Of a DNA stretch of 64,000 bases, positions 13,710-25,000 are shown piece after piece. Both the position numbers and the translations under genes were made by a program. Numbering within the stretch: the stretch's first letter is position 1; each line of letters opens with the position of its first letter. Source of the stretch: Galdieria partita (taxonomy: Eukaryota; Rhodophyta; Bangiophyceae; Galdieriales; Galdieriaceae); NCBI GenBank assembly GCA_025991245.1, contig BQMJ01000045.1, positions 1-64,000 of the forward strand, read 5' to 3'. The notes below the pieces were generated by a model. That model saw nothing but the letters and a program-made list of their open reading frames with translations. It ran no database searches and was not told the origin of the DNA.

Positions 13710-14780
13710 CTTGTAGAGAAATTTCCAAAAGAACCTTGAACTAGAGAGTTAAAAGACTGTTGAAGCTCTATTCTTTTTGTGTGAGGGAATTCGTTTACAG
13801 ACTGTCAGTAAAAAGTCAGCCCATTGAGTTGAATCAGACTCACTGTTGTACCTGATAATTCAGGTTTCTTAACCAAGTAACGAGAAAGCAACTGGAGATT
13901 TTGGTAGCTTTGGATTCGACTTGTTGTTGACAAGGAGTTTTCCTTTCACCTCACAAGCCCAAACAGAACACGTTGAGTTTTAAGATGGTTAGCGTCCAAA
14001 TTGTTTGAATTGTAAACACTTGGTTGACGTTTTGTGAATCAAACGTCTTCAACAATTCCAGCTATATCTGTGGTTGGGTTAAATAAGGACTCCAAAAGTG
14101 TGCTGATTACAGTTATCAAGAAGGGAGTTTGTCCCATACCCTAGAATGCTGTCATAGAAGATTGTAGTGAGGAGTGTGAATCAATCCTTATGTTGCTGAT
14201 TGTAATGGTAAAACTCTACATTGTGTTTCAATTTTGTGAAACAAGGATCAAGAATTCCTAGACATATGGAGGGTAACTAGTACTAGCAGCGTTGACTGAG
14301 ATTTTCTGAAAGGCTTTGAAGCAGACGGTGACTTTAGCAAAGTCTACGATAGTATCTAGTGTCACAAAATTCAGCAGTCAACAACCGACCTTCTTGAAAG
14401 GATTCCAAGAATAGATAAGCCCAAATGAGTTGTACAGTCGTTGCTTGCAAAGAAAAATTCTTTTTGCTCTAACAAAACTTGTAGAATGCCACAAGAGAAG
14501 AAAGCAACAACAACTCAATGGGATACTTTTAAAGTATACAAACTACTTTAACAAGACAAGAAGCAAGATTCCAAGTTACCAATTCGACTTGAATTTCCAT
14601 TCTCATCTCACAGTTACTCTGAAAACAACACATCAAATCTACAACAATTTTGTTAGAAACTTCACTGTCTCGACAAAACTAAAATTCTGACAGTATCCAA
14701 AAATATTTCAAATTGTAAAGCCAAATCCACTTGTTCAACCTTTGAAACTTGGATTCTCAAAGGAGGAGAGTAAATGTTTC
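13710..14780. repeat. Weak repeat of the 9.7-11.0 kb region
   Basis: Short collinear similarities link this region to about 9720-10980. Examples are the AAAAGAACCTTGAACT / AAAGGAACCTTCCACT pair, the TTTGTCCCATA / GTTTCCCATAAC pair near a TTGTCATAGA / CTGTCATAGA word, and a stretch around 14500-14640 resembling 10690-10850. Divergence is high and I aligned it only by eye, so the exact limits and even homology are uncertain. Confidence 0.4.
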
Positions 14781-16671
14781 AATGCTCATAGCTCAGAATT
14801 GTGAACATCATACTATCAATAACTTTCGATTGAGACTTGTTTCTTGCAGCGAGTAACGAAAGTTGCAAGCTCTGATAAATTGGTGTGTTCCACTGCCGCT
14901 TTCATAAAGTGAAGAAAAATTTTGAACTCAACGGTAACTTTGCACGATATCACTTTGAGTAGTTGAGGTATTTTCAGCCAGTCGTTCAAAGTTCACATAT
15001 ATTCGACAATGTTCGATTAGATAGGTGAAGTATCCTCAAGGATAGATGTCAAAAGTGGACAAAGTGTGACCCTTCAAAGAAAGCATAGTTGACTGGATTC
15101 TTTCTCTTGTCTGTATTGGATAACAACCTTTGATGTGTGATACTGTGAAGATTCTTTTGTAGACAATTGAACTTCTTTTAATCTAGTGGAGATCTACATA
15201 GTTTGGTTGGTGTAAAAAAGACAAGCAATGGAATAGTTTAACCTGGAAGAGTGGAAAACAAGTATTAAAATCTCAGAGTACCTTGATTTTCCTTAACCGG
15301 AAGCACTGTTGATTTCAGAATATCTCTCAAGTCAATGAAAGAAATTATTTAATCATAAAATATGTTTCTCAAGAAGTCTCCTCAAGTTCATGTATATATT
15401 CTTTCTCTAATCAACTCCATTTCAATGTTCCATAGGAAACAAAGAAACACTAGATTTCTTGTTTGAATTCTAAAACATAGTTGTAACACAAATTATACAA
15501 ACTATACAACTCTATAGATTGCAAAACTTGTTTTTCACTATTGAGACAAAATTGGAAGGTCGTGTTGGTTGATGACATAATTTGATTGAGGATTGATTCT
15601 CAACGGATGATTAGTGAAACGTCTTTAAATATGTCCAGAGAGTTGGTTAGATACGAAAAAGTAGCTTGTCTTGAAACGAGTCACAGCAAGAATTAGGTTT
15701 GCTAGCAGTTGGATTCCAGATCTCAACAAAATTTGTAATATAGCGATAGGCTTCATGAAGACATACAGTGTCATTGACTGTTCAAATTGAAGTATATACA
15801 ACTATAGTTCGTCGTTTTCACTTTCACAAGAGTCTGTCAATAGACAATAGTTGACATATGGAAATTGAAACTATTCAACGATCACAAGACACAGCTGAGA
15901 ATCTGCTCAAAGCGGAGTTTCAGCCCTATTTCACAAGACTATGTATAACAATTCCCTAATAAAACTACTTTCAAACAACACCCAATCAAACGACGCTGAC
16001 TTGTGACAGACTTTATTGGATCAATTACTAAAAATCCGTGCAAGTTTGGAACCTTTTACCAAGACATTATTCTCGAAACACACACAGCTAGTTTTCACTC
16101 AAAGACCAGAAACTACAAAGCAAGTTGCCTCGTTAGAAGTGTATTTCGCGGAGGTACTTAGTATGAGACTATCCAAGAAGTCACTACAATTTGAGTGAAA
16201 AACAGTGTTCAAAACGAAACTTGGACTGTCAAAAAGAATTCAAAATGGGGTATAACTAGTAAAGCTCCATCTGTACAACCTAAACAAAGTCCTCCTTGGA
16301 AAGTCCCAACAACAAATTTCGAAGCAAGCTTTATATCCATCAAAGTGGTAATCACACTAAACGAAACAAGCAAACAAACTATCTACTCAAGATGACTAAG
16401 TTTCCAAATATGTTTTGTTTGTTGCAAACTTAAAATTTTTCTCCCACTCTATCCACACAAAGCTCTGGAAGTGAAGCAACAAGTTATCTGTATCCACTGT
16501 AAAGTCACTTTGTCGTAAAAGAAACAACAAAGTCGTCTGCAAGCCGAACAAAAATATTAGCTCTTATACATAAACTATGTAATACTTTTATTCGTATAGA
16601 ACAACAACTTTACATTTGAGAATCAATTTGTTGTTGGTGGTTGGTTGCGGCGGTTGTTGTGAGAGTACAGA

Positions 16672-19293
16672 ATGGACGTCTTCTCTTTTAAACGTGTTAA
16701 ACATCCCCTTGTCAATCGTGAGTCCGCAGTGTTGCAAGTTATAGAAGCTTTTCGAGCCTCTCATCTTTGCGATAAGAATGGTTTCTCTGGAGTACAACGG
16801 CCAAACGTCTGTTTTGCTCCCCAAATGTATGGGAGTGGCAAAAGCACGTTTGGCCAAAACTTCCAAACGTTTGTTTCCATGAACAAAGAGTTTTTGTTGC
16901 ACTATTTAGGTAAAATGGGTCTCCCTGGTATTGCAAAAGGGGACAATATAGGAGAACGTTCTCTAGACGCACTATTAAACGAGACTTTATATGTTATGTT
17001 GAATCTTCTCTATGTGCCGAGGGGAACATGTTTTGAAGATACACTTTTGGAGTGGATAAGCAGGGAGGCACTTGTCGAGTTTCCAAACGGTGCAGATTTA
17101 CTTTCTCAAGTTCTCTCCTGTATTGGTAGTCCCAAAGAATGGCTTCAGAAACTTCTGCAAGTCACCAAGAAACGTTATTTATATTTGTTTGTTGACGAAA
17201 TTGGAGCTTTAGAAGAATACGAGTTCACACTGTTTCAGGATTTGATGGTTACACAAGGAACAAGTCGAGTGCACAGCGTGTACCGTGCCTTTTTTAGAGT
17301 TTTGTGAATTGTTGTAAGTCAACCTTTTGTCATTTGTATTGTTGCGGGGAGATCGGATTGTATAATTAGTAGAGAAGAAGATGCAATGCCTTCCCGAATA
17401 ACGTTGAATTTTCTTCGATTGGATCCTTTTTCAGAAGGAACTGTCAAGTACTTTATACAAAATACCACTTATCACAATGAACCTATTCAAAAAGTATTAT
17501 TTCCTAGTCATTCTGAGGGACACGATTGGTTCTTCAAACAAGTATATGATTATACTGGTGGTGTTCCTTACCATGTTGTTCATGTTTTAGATGAATTGGG
17601 AAATGCATGTGAACGTTGGAATAGTTTATGTGATCTTTCAGAGAATGAAATGAAAGTGAAAATGGAGAAAATTGCTCCGAATTTTCCTCTCGTAGTAACT
17701 CTTTCTCGTATGACACCCAAATCAATGATTGTTTTTTCTTCAATGCTTCTTGCGAGTATATTTGAATTTCGTATTCCAATGAGAGAGACTCTGTTTGGTG
17801 GTTTAGGAACAGGAAGTTATCCTGAATATGTTTTGGATATTGCCAGGCATTTTGGTTTTTATTATGTGAGTTGCTCGAGAAATGAACAAGACGAAGCAAG
17901 CAGGATACCCGTTGAAGACAGCTATGAAACATTTTTCAAGTTGGTTTTTCCAAAGATTGTACTAAAGCATATTCAATCGCGATATTGGAATATTCCTCCT
18001 GTTCGTTTTATTTGTAGTTTATTTTCATCGATCAGTCGATTGGATTCACCTTCGAGTCGTGGTTTCAAATTGGAAATTATATTTACTCTTATTCTTTATG
18101 TTGGATGGTGTTTCTGTTCCAAACTAGGAGAATTGAGTATATTTCGACATAGTTTTATAGAACATATATCAATAGAATCTGCTAAAACCATTGGCAGCTT
18201 AAAAGTGGATCCTATTCCCAATTACGTTCCAGCATTTAGTTCGACAGGGAGTGGAATCCATAGTGCGAACGAAGAAACTTACAATGTCACTGCTTGGAAA
18301 CCATTTTTTGAAAAGTATTTATCAAAAGATGGAATATTTGTTCCTATTCGACAAAATTCCAATGGACCTGATGTTCTTATTCGAGTAACAGATATGAAAG
18401 ACAATTCTTTCCTTGCTATTCAAGGTGAATCTTCTTCAGAGCATACACCTATGGAGACTGAAACCACCAAGAAGAGAGTATATTTGATAGGCATTGCATT
18501 GAAATGTTTTCAATTGTCAAGTTCTGGTGTTGGACGTTCAATGATTAAGGCAGAAGTTGCTAAATTTTTACATCCAGTGGCGTCACAGCTTGAATTGGAA
18601 CAGAATAATTTAAGAGCCATTCAGTTGATTGTAAGCGACAAGTATACTGAAGATGTTTCCAAACAATTTAGGAATAATCAGAATTGGATATTGAATAGTG
18701 GAGTTTATTATGAAGACAATAATAATAATATTGTTTACAGTTCTATCAACTCTGAGAGACAACCACAGAATATACGAGAAGAATGGTTATGGATACCTCC
18801 TCATTGTCAAGTTGTAGTATGTTCAACTACATCTTTGCGAACCTTTTTAGGTTGCAAGGCTAGTGAAGATCTTGAAAGAGTGTTTGGTGACAATGCTGGA
18901 TGGCTGGAACAACTGAAACCACTTTCTGATTTGTTGAGCGATTCGTTTGTAGATTTATTAAGGCGTATTCCATTTGAAGAATCTGAAAGGAATAGTGGAA
19001 GGATGGAAAGAAGAAATACGCGTCCAAGAATGAATATGAATGTGATGCAAGTGAGAGGCGAAGAAAATGTTGTTGCATCAAGTTCTGTGAGCTCTTCATT
19101 TGATTGGAATACTTTTTTAAGAGAGCGTTGTGGTCTTTCTGAGGAAGAGTGTTCTGTTTGCTACAAGAAAATATCAAGATTTGACAGATTCTCGCTTTCC
19201 AGAATGAATGAAGATTCTTTACTGGAGATAGGCATAAGAGATCCTTCTATACTATTAAAACTGCTCATTGGAATTACAAAAGAGTTTAACTAG
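16672..19293 (+). pseudogene. Interrupted P-loop NTPase gene of RHS/Crinkler-like type with C-terminal SAM-like domain
   Basis: The first part holds a P-loop with the core YGSGKST about 55 residues after the first Met, and a Walker B strand ending LFVDEIGAL. This arrangement fits the large NTPases found in RHS and Crinkler-type multigene families. The central and later part contains mixed alpha/beta sequence that could be a nuclease-like domain (a GPDVLI strand), which I cannot confirm. The last 60 or so residues resemble a SAM domain (pattern W..FL...CGL to LLEIGI). The gene is not open from end to end: there is about one interruption, and otherwise the frame is well preserved, so decay is recent or the break is only apparent. 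Such families often sit at subtelomeres, as here. The relation to effector-like families is inference. Confidence 0.5.
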
Positions 19294-21594
19294 TCTTTTT
19301 TTTCTGAATTAATCGCTTTGTTTGTTGTGGTTCATGGAGAATAAAGTTGGATAGCAGCACTTACTATCTGATGCTGGTAGTTTGGTGGTCAAATTGAAAT
19401 TTGGAATATTTACATTCAAGTATTCTACTATTCTTAAGAAATGAGTCTCGGAATTGTCTCTTATCGACGAACTCAACTCTATTTGGCGCAAGATTTGCAG
19501 TGAAACAGAATCTCGGCTGAAATTCTTTTGATTTTACAAATGATAGTAATGAGCCCAGTGTGAAATGGTTCTTTCTTTCACAATTACTAATTCATTGATT
19601 TGGATAGGATCATTTTTGGGTTCCTTTTCCAGTTGCGCAAAAAAAGGAATCGAAAGAATAGTATCTTTGCAATTCAGATTATTGTGAATACGAAAGAAGT
19701 TTCAATCGACTCAAACGACTTGAATGTGAAAGAATGGAGTATATGACTAGAATGATGATGAATTTCATTTTTAAACATTTTGTCTCGACCTACAAGTGAC
19801 TATAACACGGATTGTTCAAATATCCCTTGTAGTCCCTAGTTGGTTGTTTGGTGGGCCACTAGTTTGAAACACTTTATGGGATCGGACTACAGATAATAGA
19901 AAGAGATTTTTTAGGAATTTTATCGCTTGAACGGTGTTAGAGCTACCTGAGTTCTGCATGTGCATATTTGTTAGAGGAACGCTGGAAGATTAAACATTCG
20001 AAGGTAAGAGAGAAATTTCTGATACTTTAGTAGAAGAACAGTAAAATATTCTTTAAGGATCGATAGGAATGATATGCAAGTGGACAACACACAGATTGAA
20101 CGAAGAAGTATAGGAACGTCTTGTCTCACTTGTCATCTTTCGTTTGGAATGCTTTCTTAAGGAATGTCATGGCTTTACAGAAACTTCTTTTATCGAGGTT
20201 TATTTTCATTACCTGTGAGTCTGGTGTGAAAACCAATCCGTCCTCCACTCGGAAGCAAGGGTTTCTGGACTGTGACAGACTGCTTCCTTGAACATAGTTA
20301 CTCTTTTTAATCAAAGAGGAGTGTCAGGACTCGTTGAGTTGCAAGGATACAATAAAAACGGTTGGCGTTCAAAACTTTCTATGTATGAAAGACAACAAGC
20401 AGAGTCACTACTCGGAAGGAAATGCCTAAATCATGAACAAGATTGTGTGCGTAGTCAATCTAGTGTACGTCAGTTATTACGTACCCCATTACCGATGAAT
20501 TGTTGAAAAGAAAGAGAGAAAGCAAGTTTCCGACACCAGAGTTGAAGTGATGTCCACTTCTCAAAATATGTGGGGTCCCTTGTAGTGCACTCTCTTACCG
20601 CAAACGAAGATTTCTGAAAATAACACAACAGGTTATTAGCAACTTTCCTATTTAAGCAGTACGAAAGCTCAGCGTCAAAAGCAGGGGAGCATCAACTTGC
20701 CGGTATGAATGTTTTTCAATAAGGAAGTACCTCTCAAGAACCCAGTCACGGGTTTCCTGTTTGCAACACTGTCTACAAACAAATAGTTGAGCTGTTTAAA
20801 ACAATAAACTGAAAGTTGTTTATATGACCTTTACTAGACTGATTAGTATCTGCAAGGCTCTTGATGACGTACTCAAGCGTGTACCAGTTTACCTTAGGAA
20901 TATAAGCATTCTTCCTTCCAAATATCTTAAAACGTTCCAAATACCCGCTAAGATATTTATTATATGAAAACAGACAGTATGGAACAGGCGATACTATTCA
21001 ACTGGAATAAATAATACATTGCAATACTTTTGACCATCCTGTTTCTTGACCAGTTTCTAGAATACCACCTTTCTTTTCTATATTCAAAGTTAAGTGAAGA
21101 GAATAACAAACTTTGGCATAATATAGGAAGAAAAAAGTACGGTTCTATAACAAGGAAGTCCCACAACTGAGAAAATACCAATCTGCGCTCCACGTGGTTG
21201 CACCATCACCAAGTTTTGGAGTATAGCTGCTTAGATAATAAAATCAGCCCCATCAAACGGAATTTCACCGATAGCCAGCCTGTTATCCACCTGGCATTGC
21301 TAGACAGATCGACACAACGATTAGGAAATCTTAGCAAATGCAACAATTCCTATTCAACTCTTTAGGTCGTGGCTGTAAAGTCTAGGATGGAAGTCTCGGT
21401 GAAGAAATGAAACTCTCGTTCTGCACCAAGAAAAATGACGCATCATTTTGTTCCTATTTCCTTTATTACACAATTCGACTTAGCTTATTTCGATTTATAA
21501 ACGAAGAGACAAATGGAAACTTTAAATAGACAGAGTCTACCTCTCGGAAAGGTTATTTTCAACTACTACTTTTCTATTTGGCTCATATCATTCA
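19294..21594. other. Intergenic DNA, no gene seen
   Basis: About 2.3 kb of AT-rich sequence holds only short open frames lacking domains or splice support. I see no tRNA-like cloverleaf, no transposon ends and no repeat shared with the outer subtelomere. The final 100 bases presumably hold the promoter of the secreted-protein gene starting at 21595. Confidence 0.5.
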
Positions 21595-22076
21595 ATGAAA
21601 CAATATAACAAGGACCTTACTCTCCTTTTATTCATGGCGTGTGCTGTTTGTTTCACTGCGGTGGTAGCTGTACCTATGCCACCACCTGGAAAAGGGCCTG
21701 GGCCTGGAATGCCTCCTCATCCAGCACCTGGAATGCCTTCTCATCCACCGCCTCCTCCAGCACCTATAACGTAAGTATATCGTGAAAGCATCGCCAGTCT
21801 AGCGCTCATGTTACCAAACTTGGAAAAAGGAACTCGGAGTCAGGAGAAGCAAGTGGAACTATCACATTTTCTCAGGGCCCAGTTTTCTCTGTTAACCAAG
21901 AGGGTAGCAGTACAGGTGATGCAGGAAACTTCCAATTCTCAGGCGAAGGAGTGCTTCTGCAACCAACCAAAGGAACCCCTTTCCCAATCTATTTCCTTGA
22001 TGAACAAGGTACTGAAGGTAGTACTGGAGAACTGAAAGTTCCAACAGCTGTGCCACAATTCCCTGATCTGTTCTAA
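21595..22076 (+). CDS. Small secreted proline-rich protein (two exons, 140 aa)
   Basis: Exon 1 is 21595-21770 and exon 2 is 21830-22076. The 59-nt intron has a strong GTAAGTATA donor, an AAAAAG acceptor and matching phase. Exon 1 encodes a signal peptide (short polar start, hydrophobic core rich in Leu, Ala, Cys and Val, residues about 8-26) and a Pro/Gly/Met/His-rich segment with PPPGKGPGPGMPPHP. Exon 2 encodes a Ser/Gly/Thr-rich region and a compact tail ending PQFPDLF. Without splicing the frame stops just after the donor, so the gene is easily missed. The GPGMP-type segment resembles that of the secreted protein at 45731-47178, suggesting related cell-wall or exported proteins. No enzymatic domain is visible. 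Confidence 0.75.
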
Positions 22077-25000
22077 ATCTGCAAACCGAGTCTCAAACTT
22101 GGTTTCAAAGGAAACTTGTTTGTTAATGTTGAATAAATTCGTTTGTGTTTCTGTTCCAACACAAGTAACAAAAGAAATGAACTTGAACATTGAAAACAAT
22201 GGGGAAGAGATAAAAAGACGTTCAAAACTATTAACAGACTTTCTGTAGTCTTCTGAGTCAGCTAAAAATGAAAGCTCCTCGATTCTCTCCTGAAAATTTT
22301 GCTACAAATTAGAGATAGCCTGTGTGTTTCAATATAAGCAGTAAATGTTTGACGACTAAGAAATAACCTTCGGCACAACCTTGTTCAGAGTTTCTGAGAG
22401 AAATTTGCACCTTCATAGAAACAATATTCGTTTTTGAAGAGTATTCCTCTAGTATCGATCCTGCAGCTCACAGAATGGCAAAATGTTGCTTTGGCATCCT
22501 GTGGATTTATGAATGACGGAAAATCGTTCACGTTTGCTTGAGAGTGGAGCTGAAGCTACGGAATTTTTATTTGTTTTAAGTCTTCCATAGAGGTACAGGC
22601 CTATAATTGCATTAACTCAAAAGTCCTGTCCCCAATATGGACAAAAAAGAATGTTTGATGAAACTTGTCATGGCTCCCAAACTTCATATGCAATGAAGGA
22701 TTTCGCAGGACACCGATTTATTCAAATACGGACAGCTTCAGTCATTCCCGAGTACTGATTTTTTATTGAAAAATTCCTTTATGCTTCAAAATATTGCAGT
22801 TAACAAATGAACATGCTGCACAGCAGAACAATTTGAGCAACCTTCGGAATACAAAGAAAGAAAACTCGTCCTTTTGAATTTGCGATTTCTTCAATGGTTT
22901 TACTATAGAGTCTACTTCTGCCTCAAAACTATTCGAAAGAAGCAAAATAAATATGAGAATTCTTCACTAAAGAGGTATTATTTGTTTCTTTTCAAAGCAA
23001 CTTCTTGCTTCTCTTTGAATGCAAACAAAATGCTACGATTTTTGGTAAGTAGAGGAAAAACAAAATTGAAGACAAAATGCAGTGAGGGAGACAACTGATT
23101 CTAACTTGATTATTTGAACAATAGTTGCTAGTATGTTACGAAATGATACAAATTCCCTTATTTCAATGCTTCCATTGATGCTATAAAGAGAAAATAGCAC
23201 ATTTCATTCTGTTTGTCCGCTGTTCCAATTTTATCCAAAGTTTGATTCAGATAACTTTAAAACTTACGATAAAGTCACTTGTCCAAATGAACACCCAAAC
23301 TATCTTCAAAGAACTATCAGAAGCACTTAGAGACCACGACACAAAAGAAAGTAGATAATTGGTTTCAGTTGTCTAGTTATGGAGGCCGATTGTTGGTGGT
23401 TGCTATAGTATGTTCTAGCTTAGTTCTGTGGAAATTTCTTCACATAATGGCAAAGGACCTTGGCGACTGTCTCGGAACCAACTTTGGGAAGACATGTACC
23501 AAAAAGAATAGTTGTGTCAGTCTGACTGCTTCTGACAGCTTCTACTCCGAAGAAGTACTGCGCTTGGGTCCAGTGTTGCAAGGGCATGCGTTTTCAAGTT
23601 GAAAAGACTGTCAAAGGACTTTGACAATTAGAAACTAAGGAACACTGTTAGGCTCACGGTCTTCCTGAAATTTTGCAATAATTGACTGCTTTGACCAATT
23701 TTACATAGATTTTGCTTCATCGTTGCAAAAAATGGTAGAGTGCTGGAACTAATTTTTCTTAAATTCGGCTCTTCTGGCACATTTCTTAACGCTTGAGGCA
23801 TCTTCCAATTAAGGAAATGTTTGCTAATCAGGCTCTGAAACAAACAGCAACTCACCACTATTTTTTTGGAATGAGCAACACGTGTTCATTAATGTCTGAC
23901 TCATAAGAATAGCAGACAACTGAGAGATCCGTTTCATGACTAGCAGCGTATTGCTTATTCACATTGAATCTTCGCCAGTGGATCATAACAGAAGACTGCC
24001 GCACAATTTGCTTAGAAAAGGACTTTAAAGTTTGGTTCGCTTATCGTTGAAAATATTTACAAGTATATGCGAAATCTATTCATGCAGGCAATTCCAACTA
24101 AGGGTACTGCTCCTATCTTGGGCTCTCAACTTAAGTAAAATACTTGAAACACAGGACGCATGTGAGAATGAGAATACATAGCTTTTCAAAATCTAAAGTT
24201 ACCTAGTTTTATCCCAAGTTAACTCGTTGCACATCTGCCTAGTTTCTCAACGAAACGAGCTCCGCATCAAGACAAACTTACTTGAAAGGTGGAAAACACA
24301 GCTCGAACTTGGAATCAAGTTCATTCACTTCATATCTTAGAATTTTCATTAAATCATCACAGAAAGCTGTTCTTTTCTTCATTACTACACAGAAAAATCA
24401 TCAAAACGAAAATCGTGTGGCTATCAGCTTTTCTAAACAAGAAATTTATAACATATCACTGGTTCGATTCTTTCCACTTTAAATGCTTGAAAAATCAGGT
24501 TCCTACAAGAGACAGTTAAGAAACATTGTTCCATGATGCTGACATATATCTTCAGTATGAAAACTTCAAAAAATGCTTCATTTTGGAAAATGTCATAAGA
24601 TTCCATCTCTGCAGCAAAATCTTACTGAAAGGAATTTATATCATTCAAACCGAATGGAATACCATCAAATTACAGTAGAATTCGAGGAGCAGATGTTCCA
24701 ATTCTCTCATTCGTAACCGCATCTACAGAGATAGCAGATGTACACTATTTTAAACTATTGAAAATCATGATATCTAAACATTCGTGTTTACTAGTCATGG
24801 TTCTTTTACGTCTCTTTGCATGAAGACTTGATTGCATTCGTCAAAATACTGTTGGAGGGAATGAATTGACTCATAATACATCACATAGGAGGATATCAAT
24901 ATCATCCTTTAGAGTAGATTGCTCAAACTCTTGTTTTATGTGACACAATTCAAAAGGAGCCAAAGAAAGTGAACGCAACTTAATCATTGCGGACAAATTT

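Larger units (their letters stand above)
8301..16671. other. Gene-free inner subtelomere with dispersed decayed repeats
   Basis: The composition shifts to AC/AG-rich top-strand text without a recognisable gene. Several stretches recur in diverged form (9.1-9.5 with 11.2-11.6 kb; parts of 9.7-11.0 with 13.7-14.8 kb). The longest open frame, 9102-9611, is shared in broken form by the 11.2-kb copy and matches no family I know. I found no reverse transcriptase, transposase or integrase motif and no terminal repeats, so the repeat is left unclassified. Confidence 0.6.

Noticed and set aside
8800-16600. Possible retroelement or transposon remnants
   Set aside because: No reverse transcriptase, integrase, transposase, long terminal repeat or target-site duplication could be seen.
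16588-17932. Minus-strand frames opposite the NTPase gene
   Set aside because: They are antisense shadows of the plus-strand coding region.
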